In this document: in pieces, positions 17,756 through 26,686 of the stretch
Layout of the letters: each line of letters opens with the position of its first letter
Position numbering within the stretch: position 1 is the first letter of the stretch
NCBI GenBank assembly: GCA_036826375.1
Contig: DAISWL010000002.1
Location: forward strand, 117,478 to 181,477
Direction of reading: 5' to 3'
Source: DAISWL01 sp036826375
GTDB lineage: Bacteria > Patescibacteriota > Saccharimonadia > Saccharimonadales > HK-STAS-PATE-42
DNA: 64,000 nucleotides
Notes under the pieces: model-generated
What the model was told of the DNA's origin: nothing
What the model saw: the letters and a program-made list of their open reading frames with translations, nothing else
Database searches by the model: none
Position numbers and translations under genes: made by a program

Positions 17756-18898
17756 GTGAATGACGATCTAACCCAGCAAGCCCTAGCAATCCACAAAAAA
17801 TATAAAGGCAAAATCAGCATTAAGCTTAAAGATGACGACCAGACCAAAGAAAAATTAGGCTTATATTACACCCCTGGCGTAGGCCGAGTTAGTACTTACG
17901 TGGCTGAGCATCCCGAGGAACTCAAAAATTACAGTTGGGTTAACAACCTAGTTGCGGTGATTAGCAACGGAACCGCGGTTTTAGGCTTAGGCGATTTAGG
18001 CCCTTACGGAGCCATGCCGGTGATGGAAGGCAAAAGCATGCTCTTCAAAAAGTTTGCCGATATTGATAGCGTGCCGATTGTAATTAATTCTAAAGATCCC
18101 AAAGAAGTTATTAAAACCATCGAAGATATCGCTCCTAGTTTTGGAGCCATCAATTTAGAAGATTTCGCCGCCCCCGCCTGTTTTGAAATTGAGGAGGAAC
18201 TGAAAGCTAAGCTTAATATCCCAGTTTTTCACGATGACCAACACGGAACCGCAATTGTAGTTTTAGCTGGGCTGATAAATGCCCTTAAGCTTAGTGGTAA
18301 AAAGTTAGAACAAATTAAGATTGTAATTGTTGGAGCTGGTGCTGCTGGAGTAGCCATCGCCAAACTGCTACATCTTTATGGAGCCCGTCAGATTCTATCC
18401 GTTGATAGAACCGGAGTTATCAATCAATCCAGGCAAGGTTTAAATCAACAGAAAACTGAATTAAGCTTAATGAACGCTACATCTGGAAACTTAAGTTTAA
18501 GTGATGCCGTTGAAGATGCTGACGTTTTTATAGGAGTTAGCGCTCCCGGAATTTTGACCACCGAAATGATCAAAAAGATGAACTCTAAACCAGTTATTTT
18601 TGCGCTGGCTAATCCCGATCCTGAGATTTTACCTAATGACGCCACAGCTGCCGGAGCTTTTATAATTGCCACCGGCCGGAGCGATTTCCCCAACCAAGTT
18701 AATAATGCCCTAGCCTTCCCTGGTATTTTTAGAGGAGCCCTAGATAACAACGTAAAAAAGATTACCGACGCTCATAAAATTGCCGCCGCTGAGGCCATCG
18801 CCAGCTTTGTGCCGGAATCTGAGCTTAATCCTGAAAAAATTATTCCGAGCATTTTTGATAGCGGCTTAATGGAGGTGGTGGCTGGAGTTATAGTATAA
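17756..18898 (+). CDS. NAD(P)-dependent malic enzyme
   Basis: Oxidatively decarboxylates malate to pyruvate, giving NAD(P)H and CO2. The 380-residue protein is the short bacterial form without the phosphotransacetylase domain. Visible are YTPGVGRVS, the GTAVLGLGDLGPYGAMPVMEGK block, metal-binding EDFAAPACFEIEE, DDQHGTAIV, and a GAGAAGVAIAK dinucleotide fold. The start is a GTG with AGGAG eight bases upstream. A truncated copy of its 5' end lies 600 bp upstream beyond a MazF-like gene. Malic enzyme is one of the few central-carbon reactions often retained in Saccharibacteria, which fits the proposed host. Confidence 0.94.
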   Translation: MNDDLTQQALAIHKKYKGKISIKLKDDDQTKEKLGLYYTPGVGRVSTYVAEHPEELKNYSWVNNLVAVISNGTAVLGLGDLGPYGAMPVMEGKSMLFKKFADIDSVPIVINSKDPKEVIKTIEDIAPSFGAINLEDFAAPACFEIEEELKAKLNIPVFHDDQHGTAIVVLAGLINALKLSGKKLEQIKIVIVGAGAAGVAIAKLLHLYGARQILSVDRTGVINQSRQGLNQQKTELSLMNATSGNLSLSDAVEDADVFIGVSAPGILTTEMIKKMNSKPVIFALANPDPEILPNDATAAGAFIIATGRSDFPNQVNNALAFPGIFRGALDNNVKKITDAHKIAAAEAIASFVPESELNPEKIIPSIFDSGLMEVVAGVIV

Positions 18899-18983
18899 GC
18901 TTAAATTCTATCTTCTTATTTAAACCAATAAAATAATACCTTTTAGCAAATTGTCGTTTCTACAAATTCAAAATGAAAATGAG

Positions 18984-19889
18984 TTAATATTGGCTAAATT
19001 TATAACTTACGGGTTCTAAGTGAAAGATGATGAAGCCCCCAGCGTCTAGTTGAGCTATTGGAGCTGGTCGTTTTCCATGGTCGGTGGGACGATCGATGTT
19101 TATTAGATCGAAAACTCTCTTCTTATTTTCAGGGTCAGATTCAACTTCTATACCAGCTAAAATTTCTAGAGTTGCTAGTTTCTGTCTGCTGTAAATTAAG
19201 ATAGTAGCCGATTTATTATCCATTAAATTATGAGCTTTTTGGGTATCATTTTTTGTTAAGATATAAAAAGATTTAGAGCTGTAAACATAATTCACGACAA
19301 CGGAGTTTATCGTTCCATCCTTGTTTAAAGTAGATAAAACCATTAAGTCGTTGGTGGCGATGAAATCTTCTGCTGCCTTAGTTATTTTTGGCTTAGTTTT
19401 AAGAGCCTCCGCAGGGACGGTAGGATCCTTAAGCTTAACATCTTTCTGATTTTGCGGGGCAATATAAGTATCGTTTTGAGCTTTTTCTATATAGCTTTCC
19501 ACAACTTCATCGAACTTTCTAGCGCATTCTGGATTAACATATTTGAGGGTGTAATCACCCTGCCGGCTGTGTAGGGATACTGTAGAAAATAGCGCTGCTG
19601 TTCTCCGCACTCCGTTAATTGAATTGTAACCTATTTCATCTGTAGAGCTGAAGAAAGGTCTTCTTTCAACATAGATGATACGCTTATCGGTAGCCACTAG
19701 CATCCCATTGCCTCTGGAAGATCGTCCATAAACAACGCCCAATATAGACTCCTTACTATGAATTAATTCAGGCAAATATCGTGTTGACATCTTAAGCTGA
19801 CCGTAAGATGTCATCCCGGCCTTAGTCAATTCTCGCTTGATTCTTAATACTTTGTTACTATCATTCTTTTTGGTAGTTAGCAAAATCAT
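18984..19889 (-). CDS. PH-like plus pyridoxamine-phosphate-oxidase-fold protein
   Basis: 301 residues in two parts. Residues about 35-135 resemble a bacterial PH domain (GRSSRGNGMLVATDKRIIYVERRP, with later beta strands). Residues about 165-300 have the split-barrel fold of flavin-binding PNPOx-like proteins (NDLMVLSTLNKDGTINSVVVNYVY, then KSATILIYSRQK). It might bind a flavin, but the substrate is unknown and the combination is unusual. No membrane segment is present. It stands alone upstream of the nusG-secE pair. Confidence 0.75.
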   Translation of the reverse strand: MILLTTKKNDSNKVLRIKRELTKAGMTSYGQLKMSTRYLPELIHSKESILGVVYGRSSRGNGMLVATDKRIIYVERRPFFSSTDEIGYNSINGVRRTAALFSTVSLHSRQGDYTLKYVNPECARKFDEVVESYIEKAQNDTYIAPQNQKDVKLKDPTVPAEALKTKPKITKAAEDFIATNDLMVLSTLNKDGTINSVVVNYVYSSKSFYILTKNDTQKAHNLMDNKSATILIYSRQKLATLEILAGIEVESDPENKKRVFDLINIDRPTDHGKRPAPIAQLDAGGFIIFHLEPVSYKFSQY

Positions 19890-20008
19890 AGCTCCTTTTC
19901 TTGGTTAATGATCTATTAGAATTCTACCTCTATAGAGAAAAAGATGAAAGGGTCAAATTGGTTCTAGAAGTATAAACCCTTTAGTAATATAAGTTAGAAG
20001 AGTTAGCA

Positions 20009-20551
20009 CTAACCCTTTTTAACTTGTAGTGCATCTAGTTCAACCGATGTCTCTCGGCCGAACATGCTAACCATAACCTTAAGCTTACCATTTTTGTCAT
20101 CAACTTCAGATACAGAACCATCGAAACCTTTGAATGGACCATCTATAATAGAAACCACTTCTCCAGGCTTGTAATCTATATTGTGTTTAGCATCTTCAGC
20201 ACCCATTCGCTTCATTATATTATCCATGTCATCCTGGCTGGCTGGAGTTGGCTCTAAACCACTGCCGACGAATCCTGTTACACCCTGAGTGTTTCTAACA
20301 ACGTACCAGGCATCTTCTGTAAGCTTAAGTTGAACGAAAACATAGCCTGGAAAAATTTTTTTACTTACAGTTTTACGTTTACCGTTTTTAACCTCTATTT
20401 GCTTTTCTTTAGGAACTAAAACTTGCAAGATCTTATCAGCCATATCTAGTGAATCTGCTCGTTGACGAATAGCCTCAGCTACTTTCTCTTCGTATCCAAC
20501 ATAAGTATGAATAACGTACCATTGTTTTTCTGAATTATATTTTTTAGACAT
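20009..20551 (-). CDS. nusG: Transcription termination/antitermination protein NusG
   Basis: 180 residues, the standard NusG size. The N-terminal domain starts QWYVIHTYVGYEEKVAEAI and binds the RNA polymerase clamp. The C-terminal KOW domain reads PGEVVSIIDGPFKGFDGSVSEVD and contacts NusE or Rho. It follows secE by 33 bp in the classic secE-nusG order, so the two are presumably co-transcribed. No rplK or rplA follow here, unlike in many bacteria; the next gene downstream is a PH/PNPOx protein. Confidence 0.96.
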   Translation of the reverse strand: MSKKYNSEKQWYVIHTYVGYEEKVAEAIRQRADSLDMADKILQVLVPKEKQIEVKNGKRKTVSKKIFPGYVFVQLKLTEDAWYVVRNTQGVTGFVGSGLEPTPASQDDMDNIMKRMGAEDAKHNIDYKPGEVVSIIDGPFKGFDGSVSEVDDKNGKLKVMVSMFGRETSVELDALQVKKG

Positions 20552-20584
20552 AAATTTTTTAGATAACCTCTCTAGATTTTAAGT

Positions 20585-20941
20585 TTAAAGTAACATTTTT
20601 TTAACTAATTCAGTGAACACCCAGTCGACACCTGTAAGTAATAGTGAAAAAAACAAAGTGAAGGTTATCACCGAAAAAGTATAATTCGTAGATAGTCTAC
20701 GACTAGGCCATGTAACTTCCTTGAGCTCTGCGAAAGATTTTCTAACATAATTGCCTAGCATCTTAACGGGCTTAGGGATTGGGATCTTGAGCTTTAGGAA
20801 CCCGGGCATTGGAATTTTAGGTATCTTCATGTTAAGCTTGCGTTTAACATCATTTCTATACCAATTTAATATGCCCTTAGCTTCTCCTTCTGGAGCTAAG
20901 TCAGAACCAGGTTGATTTTTGCTTTCAGGTTTTTTAGTCAT
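20585..20941 (-). CDS. secE: Preprotein translocase subunit SecE
   Basis: 118 residues with the conserved amphipathic helix FAELKEVTWPSRR at about 71-83 and a single C-terminal membrane helix (about 90-114), the pattern of Gram-positive-type SecE. The N-terminal 60 residues are basic and Pro-rich. It stabilises the SecY channel in the membrane. It is the first gene of the secE-nusG pair. A terminator-like hairpin lies 41 bp upstream of its start on the same strand. Confidence 0.9.
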   Translation of the reverse strand: MTKKPESKNQPGSDLAPEGEAKGILNWYRNDVKRKLNMKIPKIPMPGFLKLKIPIPKPVKMLGNYVRKSFAELKEVTWPSRRLSTNYTFSVITFTLFFSLLLTGVDWVFTELVKKMLL

Positions 20942-20981
20942 ACTCTTACTATATTTGCCCGTCCTTTAATTGAAAATTAAA

Positions 20982-21002
20982 AAAGCCTAATGTTATTAGG
21001 CC
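20982..21002 (-). terminator. Hairpin and T tract upstream of secE
   Basis: On the minus strand GCCTAAT, a short loop and ATTAGGC are followed by TTTTTT, a strong intrinsic terminator. No minus-strand gene lies upstream, because the glycosyltransferase runs the other way. It is either an attenuator for secE-nusG or the end of an unseen short transcript. Confidence 0.6.
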
Positions 21003-21059
21003 TCTTTGTCAATATTATCACTTTGCTACAGCTTTAGCAATGGTGTATTATTAACTAAT

Positions 21060-22535
21060 ATGCAGGGTGGTTATAATTTGATTAATATCTGGGTTTTCCT
21101 AGCCGCAACAACTTCGGCGTTAATTTCCCTAGCTCTAATCACGGTTTCAAAATCCATACAGGGCAAGAGTTGGTTTTACTATTTTGCATCTTCTATCTAT
21201 ATCCTATCTATCGTATTTTGGCTATTGCCAAAATCTAATAATTGGAGTTCATGGCTTGCCATTATCATAACTGTTGGATTAGCCTTTAACGCCCTGAGAA
21301 AAAACCTTTCTCGGTCTGATCAAGTTAGTTCAGCGGATATTACCTATAATACGCTTGTATTGCTCGTATCCCTAAGCTTAGTTATAGTGATTGAATACCA
21401 AATAGTTTACGTTACTTGGCGGATAATGTTTGATTTTCTGATAGGCATATCACTTATATTCTCAATCGTAACGCTGGCTAACACAATAACAACGCTGTCG
21501 AAATCCAGAATTAAAACCTTACCTAAGTTTAGTAACGCTCAAACGCCAACAGTAAGTCTACTAATAGCGGCAAGGAATGAAGATCACGCACTCATGGAAT
21601 GCCTTGATGCCGCTGTGAGCAGTAATTATCCGAAATTAGAGATTATAGTTCTGGATGATTGTAGCTATGACGGTACTAGTAATATTGTCAGGGAGTTTGC
21701 CAACCATGGGGTCAGATTCATACCGGGCAAAGAGCCCTCTGAAGAATGGGCTGGACGCAACTTTGCATTCAGTGAATTGGCAGATCAGGCCACCGGAGAT
21801 TATCTAGTATTTATGGATGTTGACGTTAAGCTAAGCCCAGATACTATAAGTAGAATGATTAAGTTTAGCGAAGTTTACGGATATGAGATGGCTAGCGTCA
21901 AACCGCAGCAGCAACATCTAGATCTACTGCCCGCCCTAATGCAGCCTTTTGGGCTACTGTGGCAAATTACCTTTAAGCAGATATTAAAAAGGCCCCCCGT
22001 AGATGTTTCTCTTTGGGGCATAAGAAGAGAAACTCTTTTTGAAATTGGAGGATTTGAAGCTAACTCTAATTTTATATATCCAGAACTTCAGTTTGCTACC
22101 AACCTATATAGTATAGATACTTACTTTTTCGGCTTAGCCAACGCTGATGATAATGTAAGTATAAGAAAAAGGGTCAGTAGCTTGTGGGACAAATCTGAAC
22201 GTAGTAACTACCCTAATATGTCGATGAATCCAGCCTACGTGGTGTTATCGGTAATATTCATCACGGCGATTATAGTGTTGCCCATACTTGGATCTTGGGA
22301 CTTATGGCGTAATCAGCAGTACCTAGTTGGTAATATCGCAAGCCTATTATCTTTAGGCCTGTGGCTATCTTCACATCTAATGCTTACAACTAGAGTTAAC
22401 CCATCTGGCTGGTTTATTAGCTTATTTAACTTGCCGATAGTTGTATTTGTAGAAATATATTTGATCATATCATCCATGATTAAATACGAGTTAAACCTAA
22501 TTCGCTGGAAAGGCAGACCTATATGTTTTAAGTAG
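21060..22535 (+). CDS. Membrane glycosyltransferase, family 2
   Basis: About 491 residues from the ATG at 21,060; an upstream TTG at 21,006 is less likely. Four or five N-terminal membrane segments precede a GT-A domain: TVSLLIAARNEDHALMEC, YPKLEIIVLDDCSYDGT, and the DxD-type metal site YLVFMDVDVKL. Three further membrane segments end the protein. Such enzymes transfer sugars to lipid carriers or surface polymers on the cytoplasmic face; the substrate is not predictable. The catalytic QxxRW-type motif of processive synthases is not obvious. Confidence 0.87.
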   Translation: MQGGYNLINIWVFLAATTSALISLALITVSKSIQGKSWFYYFASSIYILSIVFWLLPKSNNWSSWLAIIITVGLAFNALRKNLSRSDQVSSADITYNTLVLLVSLSLVIVIEYQIVYVTWRIMFDFLIGISLIFSIVTLANTITTLSKSRIKTLPKFSNAQTPTVSLLIAARNEDHALMECLDAAVSSNYPKLEIIVLDDCSYDGTSNIVREFANHGVRFIPGKEPSEEWAGRNFAFSELADQATGDYLVFMDVDVKLSPDTISRMIKFSEVYGYEMASVKPQQQHLDLLPALMQPFGLLWQITFKQILKRPPVDVSLWGIRRETLFEIGGFEANSNFIYPELQFATNLYSIDTYFFGLANADDNVSIRKRVSSLWDKSERSNYPNMSMNPAYVVLSVIFITAIIVLPILGSWDLWRNQQYLVGNIASLLSLGLWLSSHLMLTTRVNPSGWFISLFNLPIVVFVEIYLIISSMIKYELNLIRWKGRPICFK

Positions 22536-22575
22536 TTGGTAACTACTTTTAAGTGATATAATAAGCATAAACACT

Positions 22576-24216
22576 ATGGAAAATTTTGGAAATAATCAAC
22601 AACAAAGAGATACTATCAGGTTCAGAGATAGAGAAGAGCAAGCTACAGCTCAGCGATCGGGCATCCTTCAGGTTGAATACTTCGACACAAGAGGCAAAAC
22701 TTCTGGGCTGCCAATCATAAAAGATGTCATCGAACTTAAGCAGATGTACGCAGACAAAATGGTTCCGATGAGAGAAGATGATCATTCTATAGATTTTGCG
22801 ATTACCGTACAAACACCGAAATCAAGCCTAGACGCCATTATTAAGAAATTCACAGATAAACACATAAAGTTTGTGATGATAAGTAATTCTGGCTACGCCG
22901 AAATAATGTATCGTCATAATCCTCCAAAAAGAGTTGAGTATGAAGATATAGATATTAAAGATTATGGGGCAAGCGGAAATCTAGAGAAAGTATCGATGAT
23001 ACTAGAAAAAGTACGCTCCGACGATATACTTAATTATATTATACGTCAAGCAGATTTAATTGGTGCCAGTGATATACATGTTGAGTGTGCTCGCAATTTC
23101 GTCAGAATTAGGATTAGAGTCGATGGTGCGCTACATCTCATAGCCTTGATAACTCACAGAAAGTATCGTCAACTTGCCCAATCTATAGCAGTTAGAGCGG
23201 GAATATCTACAACTTCTTATGATGCTCAAACTGGTCATCTGAATCAGGCTTTCCCTGCTAAAAACGGGGCGACGGAACCAAGAATATTGAATATGCGTAT
23301 AGAGACAGTGCCTACTCTATACGGTCAAGATGCCGTTATTCGTCTATTTAATTTAGATGTTAATCTATTAGATCTCGACAACCTGGGTCTGGAGTATTAC
23401 GAAAGAAGCCCCATAGATAATGTTATTGCACATCCTCATGGTATGGTACTTGTTGTCGGGCCTACGGGAAGCGGCAAAACAACAACTCTTTATTCTATTT
23501 TATCTAAACTTAATTCACCTACGAAGAAATTAATGACACTAGAAGATCCTGTTGAGTATGGTTTAGATGGGATGAGTCAAATTCCAGTGTATAGCAGAGA
23601 TGGGGATAGTTTTGCCAATAAATTAAGAGCGGTTATGAGGTTAGACCCCGATGTTATTATGGTTGGAGAGATTAGAGATGAGGATACGGCCAAAACAGCA
23701 ATTCAAGCTGCCACAACCGGCCATTTAGTATTAAGCACATTCCATGCGTATTCCGCTGCTGCTGCACTGGCTAGAATGATAGATCTGATTGGGCGGAATC
23801 CTGTTTTCACTAGCTCTATTAAGCTGGTAGTGTCTCAAAGACTGGTGAGGAAGTTAGATGATGAGACTAAACAACCTTTTGCCCCAGATAATAATATAAA
23901 AGATTTCATATTAGACGAGCTGAAGACTGTACCTCAACAAATATTTAAAATACCGCCGAAAAAAGATCTAGTTCTATATAAGGCTGTTCCTAGCGATAAG
24001 AATCCTTTTGGCTTCAAAGGTAGAACAAGTATTATCGAGGAGCTTATCGTAACCCCCAAACTCCAAAATATGCTAATCAGAGATGAGAAGACCCCTACTA
24101 CTGAAGAAATACAAGCTGAGGCAGTAAGCTCGGGCATGATAACCATGTACCAGGCAGGGATTATTAAGTGCATAAGAGGAGAAACCACCCTTGAAGAAAT
24201 TAATTCTGCCCTATAA
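22576..24216 (+). CDS. Type IV pilus assembly ATPase, PilB/GspE family
   Basis: Hexameric ATPase that drives pilin polymerisation from the cytoplasmic side. The 546-residue protein has a degenerate N1-like region, the N2 domain around ILNYIIRQADLIGASDIHVE, then Walker A GPTGSGKTTT (about 294-303), the Asp box VEYGLDGMSQIPVYSRDG, Walker B VIMVGEIRD, and the His box GHLVLSTFHAYSA. The tetracysteine zinc site found in many PilB proteins is absent. No other pilus gene is adjacent. A pilus would fit attachment or DNA uptake in an episymbiont; that is inference. Confidence 0.92.
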   Translation: MENFGNNQQQRDTIRFRDREEQATAQRSGILQVEYFDTRGKTSGLPIIKDVIELKQMYADKMVPMREDDHSIDFAITVQTPKSSLDAIIKKFTDKHIKFVMISNSGYAEIMYRHNPPKRVEYEDIDIKDYGASGNLEKVSMILEKVRSDDILNYIIRQADLIGASDIHVECARNFVRIRIRVDGALHLIALITHRKYRQLAQSIAVRAGISTTSYDAQTGHLNQAFPAKNGATEPRILNMRIETVPTLYGQDAVIRLFNLDVNLLDLDNLGLEYYERSPIDNVIAHPHGMVLVVGPTGSGKTTTLYSILSKLNSPTKKLMTLEDPVEYGLDGMSQIPVYSRDGDSFANKLRAVMRLDPDVIMVGEIRDEDTAKTAIQAATTGHLVLSTFHAYSAAAALARMIDLIGRNPVFTSSIKLVVSQRLVRKLDDETKQPFAPDNNIKDFILDELKTVPQQIFKIPPKKDLVLYKAVPSDKNPFGFKGRTSIIEELIVTPKLQNMLIRDEKTPTTEEIQAEAVSSGMITMYQAGIIKCIRGETTLEEINSAL

Positions 24217-24237
24217 AATTTAGCTACTATCAGATAA

Positions 24238-24807
24238 CTAGATTTTGTTCTCTACTGGGTTGGCTTGAGGCCGAACAGAGTGATTAAGCTGTTGCTGGGT
24301 GTCGTAAAATATTGTTGGGTACTTGGACGGATCCTTTATGTAGGTAATATGGTAGTCAACATCCTGTCCCTCAGTAGCAAAAACCAGCGTCCCATAATTA
24401 AACAAACGCTGCAGCATTGTCTTCTGCGAAGCCTTGGCACTCTCTACTCTATTTAATGATATCCTCTGGTTCGATTTATCAAACAGCCCGCGCCGTACTA
24501 TTTGGTGCACAGCCTCATTAGTTATGAACATCCTATTTTCCCAATAGATTCCCGCAGCAACGTACCCGAAAATTAAGCTTAGCAAACCCAAGAGAGCGGC
24601 CATCAAACTGATATAAGTAGCTGAAGATGCAGTCATCCCATTACCCGAAATAATATCGGGTTTCTGAACAAAATAGGCCGCTAGCAAACAAACTGCTGTC
24701 AGGAATATACTTATAAGGTATATACTTAGAACTCCCCAAAAAGAACGCTCAACTTCTATTATCAAGTGCTCGTCCTTTGAGATGGTGATTGGTAGGTTAT
24801 TGGCCAT
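24238..24807 (-). CDS. PH-domain (bPH2-like) membrane protein
   Basis: 189 residues with two membrane helices (about 26-48 and 63-88) followed by a bacterial PH domain (about 90-165: NRMFITNEAVHQIVRRG, then ISLNRVESAKASQKTMLQRLFNYGTL). The pattern is that of YdbS-type proteins of unknown function. Convergent with pilB. Confidence 0.8.
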   Translation of the reverse strand: MANNLPITISKDEHLIIEVERSFWGVLSIYLISIFLTAVCLLAAYFVQKPDIISGNGMTASSATYISLMAALLGLLSLIFGYVAAGIYWENRMFITNEAVHQIVRRGLFDKSNQRISLNRVESAKASQKTMLQRLFNYGTLVFATEGQDVDYHITYIKDPSKYPTIFYDTQQQLNHSVRPQANPVENKI

Positions 24808-24904
24808 GAAATGTATTATCAGTGTTTTCTATTTAATTAAAATATCTTATTTAAGATTGTACTACTTATCAATCTAAACTTAAATAGCTAAAACCCTAAA
24901 CCTG

Positions 24905-26320
24905 TCATCCATTAATCTTTCTATAAGACCATAGGGCTATATTCAGGATGAGCATACCTGCAACTCCAATTATAATCCAGTTGTTACCACTTTTAGCTAG
25001 GGTTGGGGCTGGAGTATTAGTGTTTATTCCGCCTAAGTTATTTGTATCATTTAGGGTTGTGGATTGCGCGCTAATAGTAATAGCTACAGTTGATGTGGCC
25101 ACTCCACCGTTTCCATCATCAACTTGAACCGTGATCGTGTAGGTACCCACCGGAATGTTGGTTCGGGTTGTAGACACGTCCCCGGTGGTTGGGTTTATCG
25201 CAAAGTAATTATTACTATTGCCGGAGATTATGGAATAAGAGAGGGGATCATTGTCTGGATCGGAGGCCGAAAAAGCGGAGCTAGGCACCACGATGGTACC
25301 AGCTGGGCTGGTGTCAGGAATTGAGGCAGAAGCAGGGGTAATGGTTGGATTTTGGTTGGGCGGAGCGGGGTAAGAGAACTTTTGGATGCGGTTACTCCCA
25401 ACATCCGTTACATAGACATTGTCGGTGGAATCTATGGCGATGCTCCCAGGGGCTTGGAACTGACCGTTGCCTGTTCCGGGTGTCCCCCACTGATTTAGAT
25501 AGTTACCGCTGGAATCGAACTTTTGGATACGGTTGTTCCCAGGGTCTGTAACATAGACATTATCGGTGGAATCTATGGCGATACCGTAAGGCCCATGGAA
25601 AAACTGACCGTTGCCTGTTCCGGGTGTACCCCACTGATTTAGATAGTTACCGCTGGAATCAAACTTTTGGATACGGTTATTGGTAATATCCGTTACATAG
25701 ACATTGTCGGTGGAATCTATGGCGATACCGTAAGACCCATTTAAAAACTCCCATTGCAGTATATAGTTACCGTTGGTATCGAACTTTTGGATACGGTTGT
25801 TCTCGGAATCACTAACGTAGACGTTATCGCTAAAATCTATAGCGACACCTACAACGCCATGAAACTGACCGTTGCCGCTCCCCAGGGTCCCCCATTGCAG
25901 TATATAGTTACCGTTGGTATCGAACTTTTGGATACGGCTATTCTGACTATCCGCTACATAGACATTGTCAGCGGAGTCTATGGCGATACCGTAGGGCAGA
26001 TTAAACTGACCGTTGCCGCTCCCAAATGTTCCCCATTGGAATATATAATTACCGTTAGCATCGAACTTTTGGATACGGTTGTTGGTAATATCTATTACAT
26101 AGACATTGTCAGCGGAGTCTATGGCGATACCGTAGGGCAGATTAAACTGACCGTTGCCGCTCCCAAATGTTCCCCATTGCAAATTGTAACTCGGGATGTC
26201 AGCAGGCGCCGGAGCAGCATGAACAGGCGCAAAGGACAGAGGGAATAAGGCTAGGCTTAAAGCTGAGACTATTACTACACTAGATATTAAGCTTAAGCAC
26301 TTATTTATTATTGTCTTCAT
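24905..26320 (-). CDS. NHL-repeat surface protein with cadherin-like domain and LAKSG sorting-like tail
   Basis: 471 residues. A signal peptide (about 1-35, ending near VHAAPAP) is followed by six NHL beta-propeller repeats (about 45-330), each with the pattern GIAIDSxDNVYVxD..NNRIQKFD. A cadherin-like domain (about 335-425; ASDPDNDPLSYSI) follows. The C-terminus has LAKSG at 441-445, a hydrophobic helix and a short basic tail (YRKING), the layout of a sortase substrate. The repeats are nearly identical at DNA level, so copy number could vary. It is probably exposed on the cell surface for binding. No sortase is adjacent; one lies at 4,790. Confidence 0.85.
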   Translation of the reverse strand: MKTIINKCLSLISSVVIVSALSLALFPLSFAPVHAAPAPADIPSYNLQWGTFGSGNGQFNLPYGIAIDSADNVYVIDITNNRIQKFDANGNYIFQWGTFGSGNGQFNLPYGIAIDSADNVYVADSQNSRIQKFDTNGNYILQWGTLGSGNGQFHGVVGVAIDFSDNVYVSDSENNRIQKFDTNGNYILQWEFLNGSYGIAIDSTDNVYVTDITNNRIQKFDSSGNYLNQWGTPGTGNGQFFHGPYGIAIDSTDNVYVTDPGNNRIQKFDSSGNYLNQWGTPGTGNGQFQAPGSIAIDSTDNVYVTDVGSNRIQKFSYPAPPNQNPTITPASASIPDTSPAGTIVVPSSAFSASDPDNDPLSYSIISGNSNNYFAINPTTGDVSTTRTNIPVGTYTITVQVDDGNGGVATSTVAITISAQSTTLNDTNNLGGINTNTPAPTLAKSGNNWIIIGVAGMLILNIALWSYRKING

Positions 26321-26686
26321 TTATATTGGTTTTTCCTTTGTTTATTGGTTTTGATACGTTCAAGGTGTTTTTTATGTTTGAAGAGCTGCGCCATCAAAAA
26401 AAAATGGCGACCGCTCCAAAAGTCACAACTCAATTAACAGAAGTTAATTACTGCAACATTTATCTTAGTAACTCTTTTTGGTTGTTTTAATTTCATGGGT
26501 CCAAAAGCCTCCAATTACTAAATTTTAGTTTTAAATTAATTAATTTTTTGGTGGCAACAAACTCTTTAACCTAATAATTATTGTTAAGAATAAGTAACCT
26601 TTTTATTTTTCCCTTTTCACTTATCGTGAGTTTAGCATAAGCACTTTTAATAATGCAAATCTTTTTAAGTTTTAGCTCTACTAAGT
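26321..26686 (-). other. Intergenic region with stem-loop upstream of the NHL gene
   Basis: No gene is seen in these 366 bases. At 26383-26416, GAGC and GCGCCAT pair with ATGGCG and GCTC around an A-rich loop. On the minus strand this lies 63 bp upstream of the NHL start codon and so would be in its leader. AAAGGA precedes the start at long spacing. The rest is AT-rich without recognisable signal. Confidence 0.45.

Noticed and set aside
25345..26248. CRISPR-like regular repeats
   Set aside because: The periodic repeats are the NHL propeller codons; units are too long and are coding.
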